Of a DNA stretch of 52,720 nucleotides, positions 8,769 to 18,024 are shown one piece after another (position 1 is the stretch's first letter; every line of letters begins with the position of its first letter). The notes beneath the pieces are model-generated. The model ran no database searches. It was not told the origin of the DNA and saw only the letters and a program-made list of their open reading frames with translations. Made by a program: the position numbers and the translations under genes. Source of the DNA: Anaerobiospirillum sp. NML120449 (GTDB lineage Bacteria; Pseudomonadota; Gammaproteobacteria; Enterobacterales; Succinivibrionaceae); NCBI RefSeq assembly GCF_023051105.1, contig NZ_JALKIL010000032.1, positions 1-52,720 on the forward strand, in the 5' to 3' direction.

Positions 8769-10353
8769 CGCAACCATCAGTGAGCGGCTCATGCCTTATC
8801 CTTCCTGTACCGGTACTGCAAGACAGCCAATACCTGCCCCTGACGCTTATCGTCTGCTCTCTGGCGGTATAGCAGTCCAAAGGCTGTCCGTGAAATGAGT
8901 GGCTGGTCGTGCCATGAATGGGGGCCGTCCGGAATGCACTGATTTTATGGCGCTGAAAATGAAAAAGCAGGCAGTGCCCTCCTTACGGTCAGCACTCCTG
9001 CTTCAACCTTGTCTCAAAGCAGGGAATGGTAAGCCTGTGACCATAGGTCAGGGCAAAGACACAGCAAAAGCTGTGTCTGACCAGTCCCTGCAATACATAT
9101 TGCTGCAGCCACGAGGCCTTCAGCATTACCTTGTCTAAAAACTCTGTGAGTCTCCGTGTCAATGTCGGACACTTCAACATCAATGTTTCCTGAGATTGCG
9201 ACCGGAACATAAGTTCCGGCTATCACAATGCAGTTCACAACCGCACCGTGCACCGCCCTGCGGGCCTGTCCTTATTGTCCCTGTCTTATCGACTCTTCCT
9301 TCGGGACTGTGTAATGTTTTCTGAGACAGCTGCTGCGCTGCATCTTATGTTATGTAAGCACCTGGGGCCATATACCTTATCTGGCCAGGTCATCCTGCTG
9401 CCGCTGCCTGCCGTCGTTGCCTGCCGTTCATGGCGGACATAGGGGAGATGCAGGAGTCAGCAGCATTGCCGCCGCTGATGTCGATACGGTCTTAAGCATG
9501 CTAAAAAGTGCAGGAATCTTTCTACAGGAACTTGTTGGAGCTCCCCTGCGATGGAGCATTTCAATTACTGAACAGTATTAGACCCGTCTTAAGCCATTGG
9601 AAAAGAAGTGAACTTATGAAGTTCACTGCTATGCCTTTAACAGATAACTTTCATAAATCCGTCTATGTCTTCTTAAGACTGTTACGTAAGACAATTTTTA
9701 ATCACTTATCTTGCATCCAGTGTTGCCAGCATACCCGAATGCACGCAAATTTTTGGGGCACAAAAGCACGTTTTTTCAGTTTGGTGATCTAAATCAAACT
9801 TTAATTTGACAGTCTCGATACATGATGTGTAAATAAAGTATAAACAGCATGTAAATAGGCTTTTCAGTCCATGGATACTGTTACATAACAGGCAATATCC
9901 GTACTTTTCTGCACCAGATTCAGGCCCATGACACTTCCGGCGTGTTGACAACCGTGCCTTTTGTGCAGTAAATGCACAAATGTATCATTTACAGTGCGCG
10001 TGCACATTTTTACACAGCAAAGCGCAGACAAGCCAGGCTCTCAAAATCAGCAAATACACACAATAACGCATAATCAAATATAAGTGCGCATATACACACC
10101 ACAAGCCCATATTTACGCCATATATGACAGTACCATTGTCCACTTTTGTTCTGACTCTCCACCATGCAGTGATAAATCTCACTGATCCTTACTGCCACAT
10201 GGCTCTCCTTACCAGACATTTCAGCTAATCAGCTTCAATCATGAGATCACTGCGCTTCATGGCCAACAGGCGGGACCAGAGCAGCAGGCAGGACCAGAGC
10301 AACTGGCTGCCCTGTAATGCCCCCAAATGATGGGGTACGTGCGGATTGAGGGA
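8769..10353. other. Intergenic, no supported gene
   Basis: Several short ORFs lack homology cues and ribosome sites. Visible structure: a 9-bp hairpin AGACACAGC-AAAA-GCTGTGTCT (9057-9078), a CCGGAAC/GTTCCGG hairpin near 9200, an FNR-like box with a promoter-like element (9784-9835), and a TTTGTGCA/TGCACAAA hairpin near 9970. Confidence 0.4.
9784..9835 (+). promoter_or_regulatory. FNR-type box plus sigma-70-like promoter, no gene downstream
   Basis: TGAT-CTAA-ATCA (9785-9796) matches the FNR consensus TTGAT-N4-ATCAA except at one end. It is followed by TTGACA (9806-9811), an 18-nt spacer and TAAATA (9830-9835). No ORF with a ribosome site follows on the plus strand, so a non-coding transcript or a chance match are both possible. 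Confidence 0.35.
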
Positions 10354-10388
10354 TAAAAAACACCGCTGCCCGAAAGCAAGCGGTGTCT
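10354..10388 (-). terminator. Intrinsic terminator after edd
   Basis: The stem ACACCGCT/AGCGGTGT (10360-10367 with 10379-10386) is followed on the minus strand by a T6 run (10355-10360). It is the first good terminator past the edd stop, about 230 nt downstream. Confidence 0.8.
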
Positions 10389-10616
10389 TAGGATGACCAG
10401 ACCATGTGGCCAGGTGGTTTATCTGCTTTGCACAGCCACCATCATGGTCAGGACAGAAGTTTTGATATTAATTAAGGGTGCCAAATCACTGAGGTGTGCC
10501 GATCTGGCAGCGCTGCCGGTTATCGGACCGGAAACCGGGCCCGTGTGACACACCTGCATACCAGGGTAATGCAGGTCCTTTCCGGCCAAAAGGATCTTTT
10601 GCTGCTGTGATGTTAC

Positions 10617-12416
10617 TTAGAACAGGAAGCTGGCGCCTTCCTCGGCTGACCCTACGGAGTTTCTGCAGTTTTTGAACAGGTAGCGTCCAAAGGTCTGCTC
10701 AGCGGCCTCGGTATCCGGATGAACAGCGGTACGTCCGCTGAGATCCTCAAGGCAGTTTACTGTGCCATTTTCAGCATCAAAATCAATCATGTCACCATCA
10801 CGCAGCAAGGACAGCGGACCACCACGCAGAGCCTCAGGGCTTACATGCAGAGCTGATGGAATCTTGCCCGATGCGCCTGACAGACGACCGTCGGTAAGCA
10901 GAGCCACGTGGTAACCGGCTTTTTGCAGATTGCCCAGCACTGGCATCAGCATATGCAGCTCAGGCATGCCTGAAGCAGCTGGACCGGCATAGCGCACCAC
11001 AATCACGGCATCACGGTTCAGACGGCCCTCTTCATAGGCCTTTTTGACCTCGTACTGGTCATTAAATACAGCAGCAGGTGCCTTTACATGACGGTGCTCT
11101 GGAGCAACAGCTGAAATCTTGATTACCGAGCGTCCCAGGTTGCCGTTGAGCACACGCAGACCGCCGCTTTGCTGGAAAGACTCATCGGCACTGGACTTGA
11201 GTACGCTCTCATCATGAGTCTCACCGCAGTCAACAAAGACCAGCTCATCATCCTTTATGACTGGGGATGTCAGCTGTGAGGCAAAGTCGCCAGTAACAGT
11301 ATTAATATCCTCATGGACCAGGTTACGGCGGGACAGGGACTTCATGAGAACAGGTACACCACCTGCCATCTGGAAAGCATTAATATCGGCTTTGGCATTT
11401 GGATAGACATTTACCAGTAAAGGCACAGCCTCGGACAGATCGGAGATGTCCTGCCAGGTGAGGGTGTAGCCAAAAGCACGGGCCACAGCTACCAGATGCA
11501 GAGTGTGGTTGGTTGATCCTCCTGATGCCAGAAGAGCACACAGGGAGTTGATGATGTTTTTGGCTGTTACTACCCTATATAAAGGCATTGGGCTGGTGCC
11601 GGTAACAGTACGATCAACAATGGCACGGGAAATATGGTCGGTCAGAGCCTGACGCAGCTGAGTATCTGGCGGAATAAAGGCAGAGCCAGGCAGCATAAGA
11701 CCCATGGCCTCAAATACCAGCTGATTGGTATTGGCTGTACCGTAAAAAGTACAGGTGCCCTGACTGTGGTAGGAGCAGCACTCCATATCCTGAAGTGCAG
11801 TCCTGTCGAGCTTGCCTGCAGCATACTGCTGACGGATCTCGGTCTTTTTGTCATTGGATATACCTGTGCCCATAGGACCTGCAGGAACAAAAGCGACCGG
11901 CAGATGACCAAAGGCGGCAGCGCCCATAATCATGCCCGGAGCTACCTTGTCACAGATACCAAGCAGCAGAGCACCATCAAAACAGTTGTGGCTCAGGGAA
12001 ATGGCAACACTCTGGGCAATAACATCACGGGAGAACAGTGACATGTCCATACCGGCCTGGCCCTGGGTAACACCGTCACACATGGCAGGAACACAGCCTG
12101 CTACCTGAGCAGTGGCACCGGCCTTACGTACTGACTGCTTGATAGCCTCAGGATAAAGGCGGTAAGGGCAGTGGGCTGAGAGCATGTCGTTGTAGGCTGA
12201 GACAATGCCAATGTTGGCCTTGCTGGCATTGACCACATCTTTCTTGTCCTGAAGATCGGTACCGGCTGCGGCATGAGCAAGATTGGAACAGGTAAGGAAA
12301 GAGCGGGCACGGCCTGACTTTTCCTGATCAGCAATCATCTTGAGATATGCTTCACGTCCCTTTACTGAACGCTCTTCCAGATTACGGGTCACCCTGGCTA
12401 CAACACTGTTTAACAT
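10617..12416 (-). CDS. edd: Phosphogluconate dehydratase (Entner-Doudoroff)
   Basis: Cytosolic Fe-S dehydratase of 599 aa converting 6-phosphogluconate to 2-keto-3-deoxy-6-phosphogluconate, the first committed step of the Entner-Doudoroff pathway. The IlvD/Edd family signatures are clear: 'CDGVTQGQAGMDMSLFSRD', 'NCFDGALLLGICDK', 'GTCTFYGTANTNQ', 'ASGGSTNHTLHL', 'FVDCGETHDE' and the C-terminal 'LTDGRLSGASGK'. Length matches E. coli Edd (603). The start at 12416 has GAGAGG about 8 nt upstream; a longer in-frame ATG at 12470 would add 18 atypical residues. It lies 291 bp downstream of gntK on the same strand and is probably co-transcribed under GntR control. No eda (KDPG aldolase) is seen in the window. 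Confidence 0.95.
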   Translation of the reverse strand: MLNSVVARVTRNLEERSVKGREAYLKMIADQEKSGRARSFLTCSNLAHAAAGTDLQDKKDVVNASKANIGIVSAYNDMLSAHCPYRLYPEAIKQSVRKAGATAQVAGCVPAMCDGVTQGQAGMDMSLFSRDVIAQSVAISLSHNCFDGALLLGICDKVAPGMIMGAAAFGHLPVAFVPAGPMGTGISNDKKTEIRQQYAAGKLDRTALQDMECCSYHSQGTCTFYGTANTNQLVFEAMGLMLPGSAFIPPDTQLRQALTDHISRAIVDRTVTGTSPMPLYRVVTAKNIINSLCALLASGGSTNHTLHLVAVARAFGYTLTWQDISDLSEAVPLLVNVYPNAKADINAFQMAGGVPVLMKSLSRRNLVHEDINTVTGDFASQLTSPVIKDDELVFVDCGETHDESVLKSSADESFQQSGGLRVLNGNLGRSVIKISAVAPEHRHVKAPAAVFNDQYEVKKAYEEGRLNRDAVIVVRYAGPAASGMPELHMLMPVLGNLQKAGYHVALLTDGRLSGASGKIPSALHVSPEALRGGPLSLLRDGDMIDFDAENGTVNCLEDLSGRTAVHPDTEAAEQTFGRYLFKNCRNSVGSAEEGASFLF

Positions 12417-12707
12417 ACTGAACCTCTCAAAAAATATCCCCGGCTCATTCCGGACCATCACAGCCGGCACACACCTTATGTCCGGGATTAAATACTGCTT
12501 GTGTTAATAACAGCTCAATGTCAAAGCCTGGCACCAGGCCTGTTCCCTGTTCAAAACAAATGCACTGACAATATGCCTGCTGTCAGGCCAGAGGGCACTG
12601 CACCTACAGCTACGGGCTGCAGCTACAGCTACGGGCTGCATCTGCAGGCTGCAGTGCTGTACAGGACGTGCCTGATACAGTATCAGGCGCGGCATGCGCT
12701 GCGCTTA
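12417..12707. repeat. gntK-edd spacer with 19-bp tandem duplication
   Basis: A 19-bp unit CTACAGCTACGGGCTGCA(G/T) is repeated at 12604-12622 and 12623-12641, followed by further CTGCAG-rich degenerate sequence. No promoter or operator is evident in the 291-bp spacer. Confidence 0.55.
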
Positions 12708-13268
12708 TCAGCTGGAGCACTTGAGAGCCTCGCCATCGGCTGCCTGCTGGCGCTCAGTAACCTCCTCAAGGGCCTTTAAGGTGTCAGCAATAACAGCATC
12801 AAGAGGCTGCTCAATGGAAATCTCAATAACATCAGGCTCGTCAGCTCCCGGGATTTCAAGGGTGTCAAACTGACTCTGTACCATGTCCTTCTTCATGTAA
12901 TGGCCATGACGTGCTGCCATGCGCTCAATAATGGTCTCCATGGAGCCGCGCAGGTGGATAAACACCAGACCGTCATTGTCCTTGCGGATCTGATCACGGT
13001 ACATCTTCCTGAGAGCTGAACACACCACCACACCTGAAATATGACGGCGCTTCAGAGAGAAAAAGACATCACCAATGCGCTCAAGCCATGGAGCACGGTC
13101 ATTGTCATTTAAGGGATGTCCGGCGGCCATCTTGATGATATTGGCACGTGGATGCAGGTCGTCTCCATCAATGAAAGTGGCAGAATAACGCTCGGCAATG
13201 GCCTGGGCCACGGAAGTCTTTCCGGCGCCACACACGCCCATAACTACACACTTTACAGCTTTACTCAT
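12708..13268 (-). CDS. gntK: Gluconokinase
   Basis: Cytosolic P-loop kinase of 186 aa that phosphorylates D-gluconate to 6-phosphogluconate with ATP. The Walker A loop GVCGAGKTS lies at residues 11-19. Then come 'FIDGDDLHPRANIIKMAAGHPLNDNDRAPWL', typical of GntK and holding the substrate-binding Asp/His residues, 'VVCSALRKMYRDQIR', and 'VFIHLRGSMETIIERMAARHGHYMKKDMVQSQFDTLE' (lid). The ATG at 13268 follows AGGAGCT at 8 nt, and upstream in-frame codons do not extend the family alignment. It is the first gene of the minus arm of the gluconate regulon. Its promoter lies between two GntR sites at 13614-13673. Confidence 0.95.
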   Translation of the reverse strand: MSKAVKCVVMGVCGAGKTSVAQAIAERYSATFIDGDDLHPRANIIKMAAGHPLNDNDRAPWLERIGDVFFSLKRRHISGVVVCSALRKMYRDQIRKDNDGLVFIHLRGSMETIIERMAARHGHYMKKDMVQSQFDTLEIPGADEPDVIEISIEQPLDAVIADTLKALEEVTERQQAADGEALKCSS

Positions 13269-13613
13269 CGCGAGCTCCTGTTCCTTTGTACTAGAACCAT
13301 TACTGATGCAGTCCATTTAACCACCACGACCTCGTGGCATGACCACCACAGGCCACTGAACCCTGCGGCCACACAGGCCCGATCTGCTGGCAGACCAGCC
13401 TGAGGCTGACTGCCTTCCCTGATGACTGAGCCGCTTCAGCAGCGGCTGCTGTGCATACAGACCACTTTGTCCTGCCTGTCTCATGAGAGGACAGTTACAG
13501 ACTCATAACTTACTGCACCTTATCTGGTGTGACTGAGCTTTACTTAGCTGAGGTATCTGGTCAAATAAGGACTTTTGCTGTCTGATTATCCATACCTGCA
13601 ACAAGCCTGCTCA

Positions 13614-13673
13614 ATGTTACCGATAACTATTATATAGAAAAGCGCCATGGTTTTTAATAGTTATCGGTAACAT
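13614..13673 (-). promoter_or_regulatory. gntK promoter flanked by two GntR operators
   Basis: A 19-bp perfect inverted repeat (13613-13631 with 13656-13674) carries ATGTTACCGATAACTA at 13614-13629 and its exact complement at 13658-13673. Each is itself close to the GntR palindrome ATGTTACCGGTAACAT. On the minus strand a promoter sits between and over them: TTAAAA (13657-13652), 17-nt spacer, TATAAT (13634-13629). The sites are about 44 bp apart, close to four helical turns, so cooperative binding or looping is plausible. The recognition helix of the local GntR matches E. coli GntR as I recall it. Confidence 0.75.
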
Positions 13674-13866
13674 TTTGCTGTTGTTTTGTCATTTTTGTCA
13701 TTTTTAGAGAAATTTCACGGCCCCAGACGAATCCCAGCCAGGCCGCGCAAACACTTTATTCCTTTCACTTATCCCTGCCTGATAAACCCCATAAATAGCA
13801 CATTAATATCAAGTATCAGTTCTGAGATGCAGATCACCAAATTCACAATATCCTGATCTGACCATA

Positions 13867-13922
13867 TTGAAATTACCTATGTTACCGGTATCATGTTAAC
13901 CATAACATGTTAACGGTAACAT
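13867..13922 (+). promoter_or_regulatory. gntT promoter with three overlapping GntR operators
   Basis: Three 16-bp GntR-like palindromes sit head to tail, each sharing 2 bp with the next: ATGTTACCGGTATCAT (13879-13894), ATGTTAACCATAACAT (13893-13908) and ATGTTAACGGTAACAT (13907-13922). A sigma-70-like promoter overlaps them: TTGAAA (13867-13872), 16-nt spacer, TATCAT (13889-13894). This leaves a leader of about 600 nt before gntT, so a second promoter nearer the gene may exist. Half-sites also occur near 14011-14042. Confidence 0.7.
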
Positions 13923-14505
13923 TTTACTTTATCAGAAGCATGTAAAAGCATGGCGATATTATTTGCTCTGGCTTTTGTTAATAATGTGGCTGTTGAACGA
14001 TGTTGCTGCCTGTTACCTTTACGGCAGTAACAGCTGGTAACATCAGCCTTTAACCATCAAGTTTCTGATACAGCACTGGTAATGCACAAAGGCCGGCCTT
14101 CCTGCCTGCGTGCCCGGACAGAGCATTATTCTCCCTGCCAGTTCAGCAGGAACAGGCTAAGCCAGGCTCAGCCCAGATGATTGCACTGGGCTAAGCTGCC
14201 CAGATCAGCACATCAGCTCTCTTGCTCCCCGCTCCTTGCGTCAGCATAGCTGCTGACCTGAGCAGGGGCCTGCGCCCGCACAGGGGCTCACGTGAGCCCG
14301 TATGGCAAGATCTGGTCAGCTCAGGTCAGCTGATTGTATTGAGTCGCGCTGCGCCCCTCAGTTCCTCTGGTCCCCATCAGCGTCACTGTCCCCGTCGGGA
14401 TAGCAAGCTGAGCAATACCGGAACTGAGGCCAGACGCAGCTTAAACTGGTCACACATATGGAGAAGAAGCGGCATGGGGTCTAAAGGCCCCAATTGAGGA
14501 TATTT

Positions 14506-15873
14506 ATGGAACAGTCACTCGCCCCTTCTACAGGCTACCTGCTCAGTGTTGCAGGTGCTGCTGTATTGATTCTTCTGGTTCTGATTATGAAACTCAGAGT
14601 GCATGCCTTTGCATCTCTGGTTCTGGTTTCCCTGCTTACAGCCATGGCCACAGGCATTCCTCTGGACAAAATTGTTCCGTCCATGCTCTCAGGCTTTGGC
14701 GGTACTCTGGCCTCAGTGGCACTGCTGGTGGGCCTGGGCGCCATGATTGGCAAGATTCTGGAAAAGTCAGGCGGTGCCAAGGTACTTGCCGATACCCTCA
14801 TCAGAGTACTTGGTGAAAAGAAAGCCCCGCTGGCCCTTGGTATTGCCTCACTGCTCTTTGCTTTGCCTATCTTTTTTGATGCCGGTCTGATGGTTATGCT
14901 GCCTGTTATCCTTTCCGTGGGCAAGCGTCTTGGTGGCTCCATTCTGCTTTATGCCATGCCGGCTACCGGTGCCTTTTCTGTAATGCACGTCTTCCTGCCA
15001 CCACATCCAGGTCCTGTTGCTGCCGCATCAGTACTGGGAGCCAATATTGGCCTTATGGTGATTGTCGGCCTGTGCATTGCTCTGCCAACCTGGTATCTGT
15101 CTTCCTATCTCTTTGGTCTGTGGGCCGGCCGCAAGTGGGAGTTTAAAGTGCCTGAGCTCTTTGCTGATACCTCAGATGACGATATCAAGGTAACTCCACC
15201 AGGGTTCTCCACTGTAATGGGCATTCTGCTTACTCCTGTACTGCTGATTTTCCTTAACACCGGTATTGCTACTCTCAGAGCATCAGGCGTGCTGCCAGAC
15301 AGCCAGATCCTCGACTTCCTTACCGTTCTGGGTCAGACTCCGGTAGCCCTGCTTATCACTCTAATGGTGTGTCTTGCCGTATTTGGCCGTGACTTCAGCA
15401 TGAAGGTACTCGAAAGCTTCTGCGACAAGGCTCTGGGCCCTGTCTGCTCAGTAGTACTGGTAACCGGTGCCGGTGGCATGTTTGGCGGTATCCTGCGCCG
15501 CTCGGGCATTGGTGATGCCCTGGCCTCAACCCTGTCAGATCTGGGTATACCTGTTATCTGTGCCGCCTTTATCATTGCCGCCTGTCTGCGTGTTGCTCAG
15601 GGCTCTGCCACTGTTGCCCTGAGCACTACCGCAGCCCTGATTGCCCCGGTACTGGCCAGCGCAGGTTACAGCCAGATTGAGCTGTGCACCATTGTGATTG
15701 CAGTAGCAGCAGGCTCAGTAGTGATGTCCCACTTCAATGACTCAGGCTTCTGGCTGTTCAAAGGTCTGTACGGCCTTGATGAGAAGACCACCCTCAAGAC
15801 CTGGACTGTTCTTGAAACCCTGATTGGCACCATTGGCTTTGCCTTTGCCGCCGCCATCTACCTCATAGCCTGA
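14506..15873 (+). CDS. gntT: Gluconate:H+ symporter, GntP family
   Basis: Inner-membrane gluconate permease of 455 aa with about 12-14 hydrophobic segments. Family signatures are 'GFGGTLASVALLVGLGAMIGKILEKSGGA', 'FALPIFFDAGLMVMLPVIL', 'MHVFLPPHPGPVAAA', 'VTGAGGMFGGILRRSGIGDAL', 'ACLRVAQGSATVALSTTAALIAP' and the C-terminal 'MSHFNDSGFWLFKGLYGLDEKTTLKTWTVLET'. Length is as expected for GntT/GntP. The ATG at 14506 has TTGAGGA 5 nt upstream; a TTG 12 nt earlier is part of that ribosome site. It is divergent from gntK and preceded by the triple GntR operator. The paralogue-level name (gntT, gntP or gntU) is a choice by context. Confidence 0.93.
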   Translation: MEQSLAPSTGYLLSVAGAAVLILLVLIMKLRVHAFASLVLVSLLTAMATGIPLDKIVPSMLSGFGGTLASVALLVGLGAMIGKILEKSGGAKVLADTLIRVLGEKKAPLALGIASLLFALPIFFDAGLMVMLPVILSVGKRLGGSILLYAMPATGAFSVMHVFLPPHPGPVAAASVLGANIGLMVIVGLCIALPTWYLSSYLFGLWAGRKWEFKVPELFADTSDDDIKVTPPGFSTVMGILLTPVLLIFLNTGIATLRASGVLPDSQILDFLTVLGQTPVALLITLMVCLAVFGRDFSMKVLESFCDKALGPVCSVVLVTGAGGMFGGILRRSGIGDALASTLSDLGIPVICAAFIIAACLRVAQGSATVALSTTAALIAPVLASAGYSQIELCTIVIAVAAGSVVMSHFNDSGFWLFKGLYGLDEKTTLKTWTVLETLIGTIGFAFAAAIYLIA

Positions 15874-15917
15874 CAGCCTCCCCTGCAGCCAGCCCGGCAG
15901 CCGTCCCACCTGCCGGG

Positions 15918-15946
15918 GTCAGGCCGCTGCCCCAGGGCAGCCTGAC
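15918..15946. repeat. GC-rich hairpin after gntT
   Basis: GTCAGG..GCTGCCC pairs with GGGCAGCCTGAC across a 3-nt loop, about 45 nt past the gntT stop. There is no T-tract. It could stabilise the mRNA 3' end. Confidence 0.4.
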
Positions 15947-16089
15947 CGCCCATGCTCAGGTCCTGTCCTCAACAGAAAGTCCATAAGCTGACAGTAACAG
16001 CAGTGCTCACCCCGAGCACCACACAGTTGCAGTGAGTCTGCGGACCTGCACTGGACATATTTCCACCCTCAGCAGCAGCTCAGGCAGCC

Positions 16090-16127
16090 GCCAAAGCCCT
16101 CCACCTGTGGAGGGCTTTGGCATTTGT
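16090..16127 (+). terminator. Strong hairpin, probable gntT terminator
   Basis: A 13-bp perfect stem (GCCAAAGCCCTCC at 16090-16102 with 16109-16121) has a 6-nt loop and is followed by ATTTGT. The U-tract is weak. It lies about 220 nt after gntT and well before gntR. Confidence 0.6.
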
Positions 16128-16814
16128 ACAGAAAGCAAACGCCTGCAGCTTCAGTCAATCGCAGCCTGCGTAGCAGCCTGCGCCGCAGCTGCCTCATGTC
16201 AATAAGCTTCAGTGGCGGGCAGCGCAGATGTAATACAGGCTGGCAGTGGCTGAGCGCTGACTTGCTGCGGTGGCCTGAGAGATGACTTGCTGCGGTGGCC
16301 TGGTGCTTTTTGCGGCAGCGTGAGAACGGCGCCCGCGCTGGTCAGGATGGGGGTACTTATTAAGGCTGATGACGGTGATGACTTAATCTGTAATGCTTTT
16401 ATATTTATCCATATCGGCATGTAACAGTACTTTCCGGGTGCTTTTGCGGGCGCGCCAAAATGGCGAAATCGGACAAACATTAGCTTTTTGAGGCCTCAGC
16501 CTTTAAAATGATCGGACAAAGTAAACATTGCTTCTTAATTCCGGCACTATCTATATTGAAATATATAGATATAAGATCTGAGCCTTAACTGGTAATAATA
16601 TCTTTGCTGCCTGGACACCGGCATGGGAAGCTGTGCTGCTGGAGCTCGGGAGAGCGGACGGCCCTGCGGCTTTCATGGATACAGGACTGCCTGGCAGTCT
16701 GATGCCTTTTGTTTTGACCACCTTATTTTGAAGGAGAGCTGATCTTTCAGTAACGTACTGCATCAGATACTCTGGTTGCAGTAACTGGTCTGATGGCCTC
16801 AGCGAATTGAGCCG
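16128..16814. other. Intergenic, gntT to gntR
   Basis: No supported gene. A 20-bp direct repeat TGACTTGCTGCGGTGGCCTG occurs at 16258-16277 and 16283-16302. CGGACAAA occurs twice near 16470 and 16513. An AT-rich stretch at 16550-16575 may hold the gntR promoter, but no GntR operator is visible here. Confidence 0.4.
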
Positions 16815-17918
16815 ATGAAAGGACAACGCATTACCCTTGAAGACATAGCCCAGAAGGTAGGTGTAACCAAGATGACGGTCTCCCGTTATCTGAAGAATCC
16901 CGCCACTGTAGCCAGGGAAACAGGTCTGAAGATTCAGGCCGTAGTCGATGAGTCGGGCTATGTTCCCAATCGTGCCCCGGTTATGCTGTCCAATTCCTCC
17001 ACCAGGACCATTGGTCTGACCGTTTCCTCCTTTTCCAACCTGCTTTTTTCCGATCTGATTGAGGGTGTAGAAGAACGCGCCAGCGAATATGGTTATGAAG
17101 TGCTCATTACCCATACTTCCTACAACCAGGAAAATGAAGAGCGCAAGGTAGTACAGCTGCTGTCCTATCAGGTCGATGCCCTTATCACCACCGAGGCCGA
17201 GCACAGCGCCATGACCACCCGCCGTCTGAAGATGGCACGCCGTCCTGTGGTCGAGCTCATGAGCCTTATCAAAAAGCCTGTGGACATGAACATAGGCTAT
17301 GACCACGTCAAGGTTTCCTATGCTGCCGTCAAAGGTCTTATCAGGAGTGGCCGCAAGAATATTGCCTATCTGAGCGCCCGTATGGACCGCCGTAACATGG
17401 ACCGTCAGTACGGTTATGAAATGGCCTGCAAGGAGGCCGGACTGCCATCATATGTCTTTGGTTCAGCCGAGCACTCCAACTTCTCACGTGGCGCTGACAT
17501 GATGCGCAAGGTCATTGCTGATGTGCCTGATGTCGATGCCATTTTCTGTACCAATGATGACGTGGCTATCGGCGCCATGATTGCCTGTACCGAGATGGGC
17601 ATCAAGATTCCTGAGCAAATGTCCGTGCTGGGATATAACGGCCTTAATATCGGCACTACCACTATTCCAAAGCTGACCTCTGTGGTCACCGCCCGCCGCG
17701 AGATGGGCCGCATGGCTGTAGACTTCATCATGAAGCGCCTGCATGAGAACGACAATTCCGAGCACATTCTGGAACTCAATCCTATGCTCAGCCTTGGTCA
17801 GACCCTCAAGGACATTGAACACCGCAATATCTCCCGCATGTTCGATACCCTTTACGCCACCAAATTCCCTAACGGCCCGGTGTCGCCATCTGACCTCAGT
17901 CGCGTCACCATGTGCTAA
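16815..17918 (+). CDS. gntR: Gluconate operon repressor GntR, LacI family
   Basis: DNA-binding repressor of 367 aa. The N-terminal LacI helix-turn-helix (residues about 6-30) reads 'ITLEDIAQKVGVTKMTVSRYLKNP', followed by the hinge 'SGYVPNRAPVMLSNSSTRTIGL'. The VGVTKMTVSR recognition region and the PNRAP hinge are near identical to E. coli GntR as I recall it. The periplasmic-binding-protein-like effector domain follows ('FSDLIEGVEERASEYGYEVLITHTSYNQENEERKV', 'VDAIFCTNDDVAIGAM', 'MSVLGYNGLNIG', 'LTSVVTARREMGR'). Gluconate or 6-phosphogluconate is the expected inducer. The C-terminus is about 30 residues longer than usual (LYATKFPNGPVSPSDLSRVTMC). The Shine-Dalgarno is weak (TTGAG). It is in the same orientation as gntT but separated by 0.9 kb, and is followed by its own terminator. 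Confidence 0.93.
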   Translation: MKGQRITLEDIAQKVGVTKMTVSRYLKNPATVARETGLKIQAVVDESGYVPNRAPVMLSNSSTRTIGLTVSSFSNLLFSDLIEGVEERASEYGYEVLITHTSYNQENEERKVVQLLSYQVDALITTEAEHSAMTTRRLKMARRPVVELMSLIKKPVDMNIGYDHVKVSYAAVKGLIRSGRKNIAYLSARMDRRNMDRQYGYEMACKEAGLPSYVFGSAEHSNFSRGADMMRKVIADVPDVDAIFCTNDDVAIGAMIACTEMGIKIPEQMSVLGYNGLNIGTTTIPKLTSVVTARREMGRMAVDFIMKRLHENDNSEHILELNPMLSLGQTLKDIEHRNISRMFDTLYATKFPNGPVSPSDLSRVTMC

Positions 17919-17985
17919 GGCCAAAGCACGGCTACAACACGGCCACAGCAGCCCCCTGGCAAATAAGCAAAAGCCCGGCTGACAG

Positions 17986-18024
17986 AGGGTGCCCGCACAA
18001 CAGTGCAGGCACCCTTTTGTTTTT
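17986..18024 (+). terminator. Intrinsic terminator of gntR
   Basis: AGGGTGCC..GCAC pairs with GTGC..GGCACCCT around an AACA loop, followed by TTTTGTTTTT. It lies about 70 nt after the gntR stop. Confidence 0.9.

Larger units (their letters stand above)
13269..14505. other. gntK-gntT divergent intergenic region
   Basis: Apart from the two operator clusters this 1.2-kb region has no convincing gene. The plus-strand part (14050-14500) would be an unusually long gntT leader. It contains GC-rich potential hairpins, the last (TGGGGTC/GGCCCCA, 14475-14492) ending 1 nt before the TTGAGGA ribosome site. Confidence 0.5.

Noticed and set aside
8899..9792. Short plus-strand ORFs in the 8.9-9.8 kb gap
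   Set aside because: No ribosome sites, mixed composition, no domain cues.
16551..17306. Minus-strand ORF (251 codons) over gntR
   Set aside because: Antisense to the conserved LacI-family GntR.
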